Positions 16,952 to 25,281 of a stretch of 57,769 bases of DNA are shown in pieces. The notes beneath the pieces were generated by a model. The model did not search any database. It was not told where the DNA came from and saw only the letters and a program-made list of their open reading frames with translations. Position numbers and translations under genes: made by a program. This DNA is from Verrucomicrobiaceae bacterium (lineage in GTDB: Bacteria; Verrucomicrobiota; Verrucomicrobiia; Verrucomicrobiales; Verrucomicrobiaceae), in NCBI GenBank assembly GCA_016795465.1, contig JAEUHK010000067.1, forward strand, positions 1 to 57,769. The letters are read 5' to 3'. Numbering within the stretch: position 1 is the first letter of the stretch; the number at the start of each line of letters is the position of its first letter.

Positions 16952-17575
16952 ATGAAAGGCGTGACCGACATATTCATCTCGAAAGAAAAGCTGGCGCTGT
17001 TCTGGTTCTCGCTGGCCTGTTTATTCCTGGCGATCACCGGCTGGCATACCTACAATGTGGCCGTCAGCAGCCGCGGCAGCATGCTGTATGTGCCGATCGA
17101 GAAGAGCGAGTTCTACCTCGACCGCTCGCTGGACCAGCATGAGCTCGATGATGTGATCAATTACCACACGCGTCTTGCCCTGGAGACCTACCTCAATCGC
17201 GGTCCGAACGGTATGCTCAACACGGATCGCAAGGAACTTCTCTTCTCGGGTCTCGCCCTGGAGCAGGTGGGTCTCGACCTGCGCGACAATGCCTACGATT
17301 TCGAAAAACGCCGCATTCATCAGATGGTGGAAGTGGGCGGCGTGAGTGTGGAATACTCCCTCGACGGCAGCGCGGAGACCGTGGCCACCGGCCAGATCAT
17401 CCGCGTCAGCGTGGACCCCACCACGAATGAGGCCGTCACACAATCGATCGCCGTCTCCGCCCGCATGGAGTGGATACGCAATCCGAACCTGCGTGACAGC
17501 CGCCGTTTCCCCTTCGTCTGCACCAATGTGGACTACCGCCTCTCCAACATCTCCAGCTCGGAGGACGCCCGTTAA
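16952..17575 (+). CDS. VirB8/TrbF-like T4SS protein, copy 1
   Basis: A 207-residue bitopic protein: a short cytoplasmic N-terminus, one transmembrane helix (LALFWFSLACLFLAITGW) and a periplasmic domain of about 165 residues. The C-terminal part has MEWIRNPNLRDSRRFPF. The next protein shows the same layout and a matching W-x-x-N-x-N-x-R...FP signature, so the two are paralogues. VirB8/TrbF proteins have this topology with an NTF2-like periplasmic domain and nucleate the T4SS core. A GGAGG lies at 16930-16934, too far upstream to be certain as the ribosome-binding site. Confidence 0.68.
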   Translation: MKGVTDIFISKEKLALFWFSLACLFLAITGWHTYNVAVSSRGSMLYVPIEKSEFYLDRSLDQHELDDVINYHTRLALETYLNRGPNGMLNTDRKELLFSGLALEQVGLDLRDNAYDFEKRRIHQMVEVGGVSVEYSLDGSAETVATGQIIRVSVDPTTNEAVTQSIAVSARMEWIRNPNLRDSRRFPFVCTNVDYRLSNISSSEDAR

Positions 17576-17578
17576 CCC

Positions 17579-18235
17579 ATGTCCGACAAACCTGAAAATC
17601 GCCGCGGTGCCATCGACACCCTCATCATGAGGGATCGGACGGCCGTATTCTGGTTCCTTGTTGCCTGTGCCGTCGGCACGGCATGCGCCACTTACACGAT
17701 GCTGCTGGCCGAGGTCCTGCGAGACCGCCCGCCTTTTGTGGTGATGGACACGGCGGGCGCTTTCTACGTCCCGAATGGCGTGACGTATGGCGACGCCATC
17801 AACAGCCGCATGCATGAGGAGATGGGCAATATCCTCGCGGAAACCCTCCTGGCACGCACACCGGAAGGCCGCGTGTATGAGGACCGGATGACGAAGCTTC
17901 TTTGGACGGATGAAAGAGGGGATGTTCTCGCCGAGGTGCCCCTCAAAAAGGATTTTCAAAAGGAAGCCGCCTACTTCAAAAGCCAGCAGGTGAACCAGAC
18001 CGTGGTGATCGATAAGACCAAGGTCGGCAAGACGAGTGGCAGCCAGGCCGTGACAAGCACCACAGGCACCGTCACGCGCGTCAGCATCTTCAGCGGGAAG
18101 CAGAAGATCGAGAAGTTCCGGTTCACGCTCGTCGTGAAATGGCATCAAAACGCCAACATCCGCAAAAACAAAGGATTCCCATCCCAGGTGATGGAATTCG
18201 GCAGCCTCACCCTTGAGCCGATCACCGAACCATGA
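17579..18235 (+). CDS. VirB8/TrbF-like T4SS protein, copy 2
   Basis: A 218-residue bitopic protein with a transmembrane helix (TAVFWFLVACAVGTACATY) and a periplasmic domain ending in VKWHQNANIRKNKGFPSQ. Topology and the shared W-x-x-N-x-N-x-R...FP motif make it a paralogue of the gene 3 bp upstream. Two adjacent VirB8-like subunits may form a hetero-oligomeric inner-membrane ring. Its stop overlaps the start of the VirB9-like gene by 4 bp. No strong VirB8 motif was recognised, so the call rests on topology and synteny. Confidence 0.65.
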   Translation: MSDKPENRRGAIDTLIMRDRTAVFWFLVACAVGTACATYTMLLAEVLRDRPPFVVMDTAGAFYVPNGVTYGDAINSRMHEEMGNILAETLLARTPEGRVYEDRMTKLLWTDERGDVLAEVPLKKDFQKEAAYFKSQQVNQTVVIDKTKVGKTSGSQAVTSTTGTVTRVSIFSGKQKIEKFRFTLVVKWHQNANIRKNKGFPSQVMEFGSLTLEPITEP

Positions 18236-19182
18236 ACACCCGCTTACATCAGTCATTCTGGTTTGTCCTGCTGGCGAGCCTCTCACTGGCCTTCGCCGAT
18301 GCCACCGCGCAGGTGCAGACAGGCCGTGAGCTGGTGCGGCTCGATCCGAAGAACCACGTCCACGACATCGCCATCAACAGCAACGTGGCCACCACCATCA
18401 CCTTCCCCGAAAAGATCAGCCTGCTCACTGGCTATGGCCTCGTCACCGATCCTGGCCAGATGACCCAGATGAGCACCGCAAAGGTCTCCACCGTGCACTA
18501 CGAAAACGTAGCCGGTGACACGCTCGTCGTGCGTCTCATCAAGCCGGGAGATCCCTGCCATGCCACGGTGCGCACCACACGCAGCATCTACCTCCTGCGC
18601 TTCAACGCGGCTGAGGAGGCAAACCTCGCCGTGCTCGTCTCGCCCCCCGTCCAGACCAGCGCCGCGGTGGAAGTGGGGCCGGACAAGGTCGTCGAAAACC
18701 GCATTCAATACAGCGCGGAGGAACTCGTCGGCATGCTCAGCAAGGCGCGTAACCGCAAGGCACTGCAACCGCTGAATCCCGGCCTTTTCAATGGCTGGGT
18801 GGAGCGGAACGAGCTCGCCATGACCAGCTCGCAGAAGGACATGGTGACCACCATTTACGAGATTCAGCGGAATCCCGGCAAAGACCTCACCGTCTTCCGC
18901 TGCTGGATCACCAACAACGGTGCGAAGCCCTTCGAATTCGACCCGATGGGCACGAAGGTGCGCGTGGGCACCCGCAGCTATGACGCGCAGCTCGTCGATT
19001 GCGCCAACACCATCCAGCCCGGCCAGCGTCAGGCGCTCGATTTGATCCTGCAGGGCGGCCCCGGCGGCACTCGCGAGGGCCTTTCCATCCAGCAAGACTT
19101 CCGCATCGAGCTGCCGGAGCCCGGCCGCGCACCGCTGCTCCTGCCTGAACTGGCCGCTGATGCGGCGCTCGAAGGCAAATAA
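18232..19182 (+). CDS. VirB9/TrbG-like T4SS outer-membrane core protein
   Basis: A 316-residue exported protein with signal peptide (about 1-27, ending ATAQ). It has an N-terminal beta-rich domain with TTITFPEKISLLTGYG, which corresponds to the VirB9/TrbG/CagX pattern in which a short strand is followed by TxIxFP. The second half holds VTTIYEIQRNPGKDLTVFRC and other beta-strand segments. VirB9 forms the periplasmic and outer-membrane ring with VirB7 and VirB10. The position directly before VirB10 supports the assignment. The C-terminal domain is divergent from proteobacterial VirB9. Confidence 0.75.
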   Translation: MNTRLHQSFWFVLLASLSLAFADATAQVQTGRELVRLDPKNHVHDIAINSNVATTITFPEKISLLTGYGLVTDPGQMTQMSTAKVSTVHYENVAGDTLVVRLIKPGDPCHATVRTTRSIYLLRFNAAEEANLAVLVSPPVQTSAAVEVGPDKVVENRIQYSAEELVGMLSKARNRKALQPLNPGLFNGWVERNELAMTSSQKDMVTTIYEIQRNPGKDLTVFRCWITNNGAKPFEFDPMGTKVRVGTRSYDAQLVDCANTIQPGQRQALDLILQGGPGGTREGLSIQQDFRIELPEPGRAPLLLPELAADAALEGK

Positions 19183-19203
19183 CACCTCCCACCTTCCTCC
19201 GCC

Positions 19204-20478
19204 ATGATCCAGCACCTTCAAAAGCCCGCCGTGCAGATGCTTCTGCTCCTCGCGGTCGTGGGCATCGGTGGCGCAGCCTACTACGTCAGCAAGCAGCCCC
19301 CCTCCGTGGGCGGCAGCCAGCCCAAGGCCAAAGTCACCAAGGATGGCACTCCGGCACCCGAGCCCACGCTGATCGCTGAAAACAAAACGGTGAACGCGGC
19401 TGACAAGCGCACCGCGAAGCTCGGTGGTGATGAACAAGTGCAGCGTTTCATCGTCCCGCCGAAAAAGCCGCCGCCTCCCACGCTCATCACCACCACGGCC
19501 TCCACTCAGCAAAAGAAGCCGCAGAAGCCGCCGCCCTTTCCCACGCTCGTGCATGTGAACCAGAGCCCGAAAGAGCCCTTCGTGCCCTCCGTGCCTCGTT
19601 TGTTCGCCCCGCGTGGCATTTTGATCAAAGCGGCGCTGGTCATCACCGTGGATTCTTCGTCGCTTCAGACGCCTGTTCTGGCCCTCGTGATCGAGGATGT
19701 GTATTGGAACCACCAGCTTATCATTCCCGCAGGCACGCAGGTGCATGCCAAGGCGTCGAACGGCCGCGTGAGAGACCGAATCGAGATCAAAGGCACCTTC
19801 AATTTCATCTGGGATGACGGTCGTGAATACAGCATCAGCGGCGTCGCCCTCGATCATGAAAAGCTCACCGATGGCACCTTCGCCGTCACCGATGGCTCCG
19901 CGGGCGTCCGTGGACGTGTGATCAAGAATGACGAGTATGCCGAGGTAAAAATCCTCTTCGCCGAGGCGCTGCAGGGCATCATGAACAACAACCAGCAGCA
20001 GTTCCAGACCATCTACGGACTCGCGCCGCAAAACAACACGCGCAATGCGGCGCTCGGCGGTGGATCGCAGGCCGCCTCCGCCTACTCGGGCATGCTCACG
20101 AAAAAGCTCGAGCAAGACCTCGACTTCGTGCGCGTGGCCGCCGGCACCACGTTTTACATTTACACGCTCGATGTCTTTGAGCCGGAGATGGCCAGCATCG
20201 CAGGATTGAAGCAGGGCAGCCAGCCCGTGGCGAGCTGGCAGCTCGCCCAGGCGGCACACGCCCAGGCTCTTGCCGATGGTGATGCCACCGTGAAGGGTGA
20301 TGCAGAAAAGGCCGCCGAAGCTCAAAAAGCCCGCGAGCAGCAGGAGACGGCCACACAGCTCGAAAACGTGCGCAATTTGATCGCAAAGCCCAGCGACACC
20401 ACGCCCGCCGCTGCCGAGACCGCGCCTGCCGCAGGTCCGGTGCCCGTGATGCAACCCACTTCCACCAGCACGCCATGA
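19204..20478 (+). CDS. virB10: VirB10/TrbI-like T4SS core protein
   Basis: A 424-residue protein with an N-terminal transmembrane helix (VQMLLLLAVVGIGGAAYYV). A Pro/Lys-rich periplasmic linker follows (about 30-135), then the VirB10 beta-barrel domain: FAPRGILIKAAL, VIEDVYWNHQLIIPAGTQVH and IKGTFNFIWDDGREYSISG. The last is the characteristic lead-up to the antenna region. The C-terminus (about 340-424) is an Ala/Gln-rich helical and Pro-rich extension. VirB10 spans both membranes and transmits energy state to the outer-membrane pore. It overlaps the next gene by 4 bp. Confidence 0.87.
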   Translation: MIQHLQKPAVQMLLLLAVVGIGGAAYYVSKQPPSVGGSQPKAKVTKDGTPAPEPTLIAENKTVNAADKRTAKLGGDEQVQRFIVPPKKPPPPTLITTTASTQQKKPQKPPPFPTLVHVNQSPKEPFVPSVPRLFAPRGILIKAALVITVDSSSLQTPVLALVIEDVYWNHQLIIPAGTQVHAKASNGRVRDRIEIKGTFNFIWDDGREYSISGVALDHEKLTDGTFAVTDGSAGVRGRVIKNDEYAEVKILFAEALQGIMNNNQQQFQTIYGLAPQNNTRNAALGGGSQAASAYSGMLTKKLEQDLDFVRVAAGTTFYIYTLDVFEPEMASIAGLKQGSQPVASWQLAQAAHAQALADGDATVKGDAEKAAEAQKAREQQETATQLENVRNLIAKPSDTTPAAAETAPAAGPVPVMQPTSTSTP

Positions 20479-21161
20479 TCACCAAGCAAAACGCCGCCAT
20501 CCTCGTCCTCGCCGCGCTGCTTTCCGCCTGCCGGTCCAGCGATTCCCTGCCCGATGATCCGCTCATCTATCCCGAGCAGGAGCAGGAGAGCGCCTTCATC
20601 CCCACCTACTCGAAAACCGTCGTCGCCGGCTGGCCAAAGGGCCGCTCGCTCGATCCGCGTGATGCCTCACGCGTGAGACTCGATGAGCAGGTGCATGCCT
20701 ATCATCTCGGCCGCCTGCCGAGCAAAGACCGCCAGGAGATGCACGAGGCACACACCGTCTATCGCGTGGAGCAGGATGCACGCTGGGACACCCGCCTGCC
20801 ATCCACGCCGATGGACTCACGCGGTGTCGTGCTCGGCATTCGTGATCCCTCGCGCAAAGAAATCCCCGATGACGACCTCATCAAACAGGAGCGTCAGGCC
20901 CTCGCCGCCAAATCGGATGCGCTGCGCAAATCCATGAGCGACCTCGAAGTGCTTCGCGCCGAGCTGTTGAAGAAGAAATCGGAGTTCCAGAAGGCTGAAG
21001 AGGACGTGGCCGGCCTGAAGGAATACTTGGCAAAGACCTTGCAGGATCAGGCGACTCTCCAGGCACAGCTCAAGCAGACCCAGGAACGCCTCAACGAGAT
21101 GGAGGAGGCGGAGCGGCTGCGCATCCGCAACTCCAGCCAGAACCTTGTGCCGAAGAAGTGA
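20475..21161 (+). CDS. Lipoprotein with C-terminal coiled coil, T4SS operon
   Basis: A 228-residue predicted lipoprotein: MITKQNAAILVLAALLSAC with lipobox LLSA-C19. The N-terminal half (20-130) is hydrophilic and of unknown fold. Residues about 135-220 form a strong coiled coil (repeated Leu/Lys/Glu/Gln heptads). It is coupled to virB10 by an ATGA overlap. A membrane-anchored helical protein here may bridge the outer-membrane core and periplasm or peptidoglycan. No match to a known T4SS family is claimed. Confidence 0.7.
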   Translation: MITKQNAAILVLAALLSACRSSDSLPDDPLIYPEQEQESAFIPTYSKTVVAGWPKGRSLDPRDASRVRLDEQVHAYHLGRLPSKDRQEMHEAHTVYRVEQDARWDTRLPSTPMDSRGVVLGIRDPSRKEIPDDDLIKQERQALAAKSDALRKSMSDLEVLRAELLKKKSEFQKAEEDVAGLKEYLAKTLQDQATLQAQLKQTQERLNEMEEAERLRIRNSSQNLVPKK

Positions 21162-21174
21162 GCCTGCCGACGTG

Positions 21175-22077
21175 ATGCCCCCCGTGAACCTCGCACACAT
21201 CCAAGGACTGCGTCCCTTTCTCGATGAGCGCATCATCGGCCAGGAGCATGTCATTCCAAAGGTGGTCCCCATCGTGCAAAACGGGGAGCTGGGCCTCGCG
21301 GACCCGAAACGGCCCAAAGGCACCTTTTTGCTCCTCGGCCCCACCGGCGTCGGCAAGACGGAAATCACGCTCCTGATCACCGAATACATCTACAAGGATG
21401 TGCAGAAGCACTGCATCCGTCTCGACATGTCCGAGTATCAGAATCAGGAATCGCTCGGTCTCCTGCTCGGCAAGGACAACAGCTCCCGCGGGAACCTCGG
21501 ACGCTTCTACGATCGCGCCGAAGGCCGCGGCGTGATCCTCTTCGATGAGATCGAAAAGGCTCATCCACGCGTGCTCGACATCTTTCTCCAGGTGCTGGAC
21601 GCCGGCCGTATCACCGTGGCGAATGGTGACACGCTGAATCTGTGCAATTTCTACATCGTGGCCACCTCCAACATCGGCGCGGATGCCTTGATGGAGCTCA
21701 AAAACAGCCCCATGGCCACCGTGGAGCGTTTCATCGAGGATCTCGCCGCCGCGGAGCTGCGCCCTGAAGTGCTCGCCCGCTTCAACGTGCGCTGTGTGTT
21801 CCAAAAACTCGGTTACAGCGCCCAGAAACAGATCGCCAGCATCATGCTGAACAAGGAGCTGAAGCTGCTGCGTGAGAAAGGCTATCAACTCGAGGCTGGC
21901 GAGGGTGTGCTGGAGCTGCTCGTGGCGCAGGGCGTGGAGCCGCGTCTCGGCGTGCGCCGCATGCGTGCCACGGCCGAGGCACTCTGCCGCCATGCCGTGC
22001 GTGAGGCTCTGCTGGCCTCGAAACCCGCTTCAGGAACCCTCCGTGTGCACAATGGGACTCTTGTCATACATCCATGA
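21175..22077 (+). CDS. Stand-alone Clp/Hsp100-type AAA+ ATPase in the T4SS operon
   Basis: A 300-residue AAA+ protein equal to the second ATPase module (D2 plus small lid) of ClpA/ClpB, without N-domain or first ATPase module. Walker A is GPTGVGKT (55-62), then RLDMSEYQ, Walker B ILFDE (121-125), sensor 1 TSN (164-166), arginine finger R202 in RPEVLARFN, and sensor 2 region EPRLGVRRMR (255-264). All residues for ATP hydrolysis appear present. The operon has no recognisable VirB11, so this unfoldase-like ATPase is a candidate substitute motor or substrate unfoldase (inference). An in-frame ATG at 21145 would overlap the previous gene; 21175 is preferred. Confidence 0.88.
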   Translation: MPPVNLAHIQGLRPFLDERIIGQEHVIPKVVPIVQNGELGLADPKRPKGTFLLLGPTGVGKTEITLLITEYIYKDVQKHCIRLDMSEYQNQESLGLLLGKDNSSRGNLGRFYDRAEGRGVILFDEIEKAHPRVLDIFLQVLDAGRITVANGDTLNLCNFYIVATSNIGADALMELKNSPMATVERFIEDLAAAELRPEVLARFNVRCVFQKLGYSAQKQIASIMLNKELKLLREKGYQLEAGEGVLELLVAQGVEPRLGVRRMRATAEALCRHAVREALLASKPASGTLRVHNGTLVIHP

Positions 22078-22303
22078 GCGGCGTGATGCTCTGCGCTTGT
22101 TTTACCGGCTGCACCCGGAGGCATGGCGTTACACCTTTGGCGTGATCTTCATCATCGCCGCGGCCGGCCGTGGTCGCTGGATGGCCGTGCTGGCGATCTT
22201 TCTCGGCATGGGCGTGATGCTGGCCTATGACCGTTGGGGAAAGCCCTGGCAGGAGAAAGGCGCGGCGATGTTCAAACCGAAACCCAAGCTTCCTAAATCA
22301 TGA
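22052..22303 (+). CDS. Small membrane protein, T4SS operon
   Basis: An 83-residue protein with two adjacent hydrophobic segments (about 26-38 and 43-57) split by RGRW and a basic C-terminus (KPKPKLPKS). It overlaps the end of the AAA+ gene by 26 bp and the start of the following lipoprotein by 4 bp, so it is firmly embedded in the operon. No family was recognised; it may be an inner-membrane anchor for the AAA+ protein (inference). Start chosen at the first ATG that gives a compact protein. Confidence 0.6.
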   Translation: MGLLSYIHERRDALRLFYRLHPEAWRYTFGVIFIIAAAGRGRWMAVLAIFLGMGVMLAYDRWGKPWQEKGAAMFKPKPKLPKS

Positions 22304-22668
22304 AAATGCCTCTTCGTCTGCTTTCCGGTCTTTTGATCCTTTGGGGTCTCGTCTCGTGCTCGCAGCCGCTGTGGCTGAATGATGACGATGTCATTCCCGT
22401 GGGCAGCCGCGTGGAGTTTTACATCTGGCATGATCATCCAGCGAAGCCCAAAAAGGCCGGCTGGCGTGAATCAAACATCCACATCGCCAGCCTTCAGCGT
22501 CCGATGACTGGCGAAGAGGCCCGTCATTGGGCCGAAGGCGTGGGCGTGCGTGATGCCGGGATGGCCTGGACGCACTATTATGTGCTCGTGACACCACCAA
22601 AGCCTGAAGGCCGCCAGATTCGCAGCGCCATGTATCCGCGCCCGGCCGTGGTGGTGAGTTCGAAATAG
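22300..22668 (+). CDS. Small lipoprotein, last gene of the T4SS operon
   Basis: A 122-residue predicted lipoprotein: MKMPLRLLSGLLILWGLVSC with lipobox LVS-C20. The mature part has alternating hydrophobic residues suggestive of a beta fold (VIPVGSRVEFYIWHD, HYYVLVTPPKPEG). It is translationally coupled to the preceding gene (ATGA). No known family recognised. It is the third lipoprotein of the operon and may belong to the outer-membrane end of the T4SS. It ends 5 bp from the convergent kinase gene. Confidence 0.65.
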   Translation: MKMPLRLLSGLLILWGLVSCSQPLWLNDDDVIPVGSRVEFYIWHDHPAKPKKAGWRESNIHIASLQRPMTGEEARHWAEGVGVRDAGMAWTHYYVLVTPPKPEGRQIRSAMYPRPAVVVSSK

Positions 22669-22673
22669 GCCGT

Positions 22674-25130
22674 TCAGGGCTTGTCGAGCTCCGCCAGCTT
22701 CTTCCGCCATCGTGCGAGCTCCTCCGCATTAGCCAGCGGCGAGCTGTGTTTCGCGGCGGCTTCATAAAAGGCCACCAAGCTGCTGGGAAGCAGTCGCGTG
22801 ACCTCCCGCGGGCGTCCGGGCGAGGGCTCAAACCATTCGCTCGCGGCGGCTTCATAAGCATCGAGACCTCCCGAGAAGTCTTTGCGTGCCGTCAGCAAGT
22901 CTCCCAGCCGCCGGTGAAGGTCCATCACACGCCAGCGCTCGGCCTTTTTGCCTTCCAGTTCCGCCAGCGCCTCACGCACGGCCTGCTCAGACTCTGTCAT
23001 GCGTTTCTGCAATCGCAGGCACTCCGCCAACGTCGTCCAGGCATTCGCCAGCTTGGTTTCATGTGCACCGCTGCGGGCGATGTCGAGCGCACGCCGCGCC
23101 GCGGCCTCCGCACCCGGCATGCCCGGCGTGTGGGAGGCGAGGCGTGCATGCTCCATGAGGGCATCGAGCACTTTTTGATGCCTGGGGCCGTATTGGCGCT
23201 CAAAGAGCTGCAACCGCTCCGTCGAGGCAGCGAGCGCTTCCTGGTAGCGTTTGCTTTCACTGCTGATCGTCGAAAGAGTGAGCAGGATGTAGGAACGTTG
23301 CGTGATGGTTGCCTCCCCACCCGGGAGCACTTCGAGGGCGCGATGCAGCGCCACGATAGCCTCTTCGTTCTTTTTTGCGGCACGCAGCACCTCGGCCTGA
23401 TCACGCAAGACTCGCGCAAGCTCCTCTGGTGGCCGGCTTTCCATGCCGCGGACAGCTTCAGCCAACAGTTGCTGCGCCTCCGCATGCTGACCTGAACGCG
23501 CAAGCGACCTGCCAAGCTCCTTGCGGGCCAGCAGCGCGGACAATTCATGCCCATGCAGCCGGTCAAAGCCTGCCACACAACGCCGCAGCAACGGGATGGC
23601 CGTGGCATTGTCCTGAAGATCGACATACCGCCACGCCGCCTCGTAGAGCGCCGCGACAGCCCGGGCGGACTCCGCTCCATCCATCTGCGCGATGAGCTCC
23701 GCATGACGCACATACCACGGCTGCGCCCGCGGCCGCTCGCCCAGCGCCGTGTAAAGCTCACCGAGCTGCCAGGCGAGCTCCGCCTGCTTTCGCGGCTGGC
23801 TGTCAAAGCGTGCCAGGCCCTCCGCCTGCTGATCCGCAAGCTTGCGCAGGATCTGCGAGTTCAAGCCGGACTCCGCATGCTCGCGTGCATTGGCCAGCAG
23901 CTCGGTGAGATGATCGCTCACCTGATCAGCGAGCTGCGCCTGATCCTGTGCCAGCAGCCGCTGCTTCTCCGCACGATCCAGAGCCCACAGCGTGGCGGCG
24001 ATGCCACCGGCCAGCGCCACGAGCACCGCCGCGGCCGCACGCACGCCGAGCCGGTGCCGTGCGAGCCAGTTCGTCAGGCGATAACCAAGCCCCGGAGGTC
24101 CTGCGAGCACTGGCAGGCAATCCAGGTATCGCTGCACATCACTGGCGAGAGCCTGTGCGGACTCGTAACGCATCACGCGATTCTTTTGTAACGCTTTCAG
24201 CGTGATCCAGTCGAGCTCGCGCTTCAATTCACGAGCCGGGATGGCATGCGCCGGAGCACCAGATGCCACCCGTTTGCTCGGCGGCTCGATCTCATCCTCG
24301 CCCACACGGCGCAGCAGCTCGCGCAGCGGTGTGTCTTTTGTTTCCTCCTCTTCACGAATCGGTGTCGTGCCGGTGAGGATCTCGTAAAGCAGCACGCCGA
24401 GGGAATACACATCACCGCGTGCATCCATCTCCACACCCGAGATCGCCGCCTGCTCCGGGCACATGTAACGCGGCGTGCCGAGCACCGTGCCACGCAACGT
24501 AACGCTCTGGCCGCCGGTGAGGTCTCCTTCGAGGGCCTTCGCGATGCCGAAATCGATCACCTTCACCGACGGGGCACCATCGATCTCCGTCACCATGACG
24601 TTCGAGGGCTTCAGATCGCGGTGCAGGATGCTGCGCTGATGCGCATGTTCCACCGCCAGGCATGCTTGATGAAAAATCGCCAGCCTCTCACGCAGCGGAA
24701 GCTGGCGATCACGCACCCAGCGGGTGATCGCAGAGCCCATGACGGCCTCCATCACGAAAAAGGTGCGCCCATCCTCCAGCTCACCCGCATCAAAAACGGC
24801 AGCCACATGCGGATGCCCCAGCCGGGCGAGCACCTGATGCTCGCGATTGAAGCGTGCGGACACCGGTTTCATCAGCAAACCGGGCCGGATGATCTTCACC
24901 GCCACCTCCCGCTTCACCGGCTCCAACTGCCGTGCCAGCCACACTTTGCCTGTGCCGCCCTCGCCGAGCACGCTCATGAGCTCGTAACGTCCCGCCACCA
25001 GCACGCCGGGTGCCTCGGGGCTCGGTGGTGACTCGACCGCTAAAAGATCGAGCGTGTCCTCGTCCGTCATGGCGAGGTCGAAAAGCCCCGCGGAGGGCGT
25101 TGCGGCAGGAATGGCAGATTCAGACGACAT
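22674..25130 (-). CDS. Ser/Thr protein kinase with transmembrane helix and TPR sensor domain
   Basis: An 818-residue Hanks-type kinase. Gly-loop LGEGGTGKVWLA (55-66), K79, catalytic loop HRDLKPSN (170-177), DFG at 193-195, and GTPRYMCPEQA as activation segment are all present. A membrane helix at about 367-388 (AAAAVLVALAGGIAATLWAL) is followed by a long helical region with tetratricopeptide-like repeats (about 400-800). This is a common PVC architecture. It is likely an active kinase that signals through protein-protein contacts. It is convergent with the T4SS operon and divergent from the glycine-zipper gene. Confidence 0.9.
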   Translation of the reverse strand: MSSESAIPAATPSAGLFDLAMTDEDTLDLLAVESPPSPEAPGVLVAGRYELMSVLGEGGTGKVWLARQLEPVKREVAVKIIRPGLLMKPVSARFNREHQVLARLGHPHVAAVFDAGELEDGRTFFVMEAVMGSAITRWVRDRQLPLRERLAIFHQACLAVEHAHQRSILHRDLKPSNVMVTEIDGAPSVKVIDFGIAKALEGDLTGGQSVTLRGTVLGTPRYMCPEQAAISGVEMDARGDVYSLGVLLYEILTGTTPIREEEETKDTPLRELLRRVGEDEIEPPSKRVASGAPAHAIPARELKRELDWITLKALQKNRVMRYESAQALASDVQRYLDCLPVLAGPPGLGYRLTNWLARHRLGVRAAAAVLVALAGGIAATLWALDRAEKQRLLAQDQAQLADQVSDHLTELLANAREHAESGLNSQILRKLADQQAEGLARFDSQPRKQAELAWQLGELYTALGERPRAQPWYVRHAELIAQMDGAESARAVAALYEAAWRYVDLQDNATAIPLLRRCVAGFDRLHGHELSALLARKELGRSLARSGQHAEAQQLLAEAVRGMESRPPEELARVLRDQAEVLRAAKKNEEAIVALHRALEVLPGGEATITQRSYILLTLSTISSESKRYQEALAASTERLQLFERQYGPRHQKVLDALMEHARLASHTPGMPGAEAAARRALDIARSGAHETKLANAWTTLAECLRLQKRMTESEQAVREALAELEGKKAERWRVMDLHRRLGDLLTARKDFSGGLDAYEAAASEWFEPSPGRPREVTRLLPSSLVAFYEAAAKHSSPLANAEELARWRKKLAELDKP

Positions 25131-25281
25131 GGTAAAAGTCTGGCAGGTGCTCCGGACATCGGCAAACGCTCATCCTCGCGAATCCGCTGGGCTTTTGTCA
25201 CATCACGCAAGCGTTTGGCTATTCCAACGCACGGCCTCCATGTCTCCACGCGGCCCTTTGTCACCCTCCTCCCCTCACATC
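25131..25281. promoter_or_regulatory. Divergent region with 8-bp inverted repeat
   Basis: The region lies between the TPR kinase and the glycine-zipper gene. CAAACGCT (25163-25170) and AGCGTTTG (25210-25217) form a perfect inverted repeat separated by 39 bp. This could be a looping operator or two half-sites that couple both promoters. No promoter elements were assigned. Confidence 0.35.

Noticed and set aside
18283..20454. 723-codon minus-strand frame opposite the VirB9- and VirB10-like genes
   Set aside because: Lies entirely antisense to two coding genes with signal peptides, lipobox-type neighbours and overlaps; its composition is that of a shadow frame.
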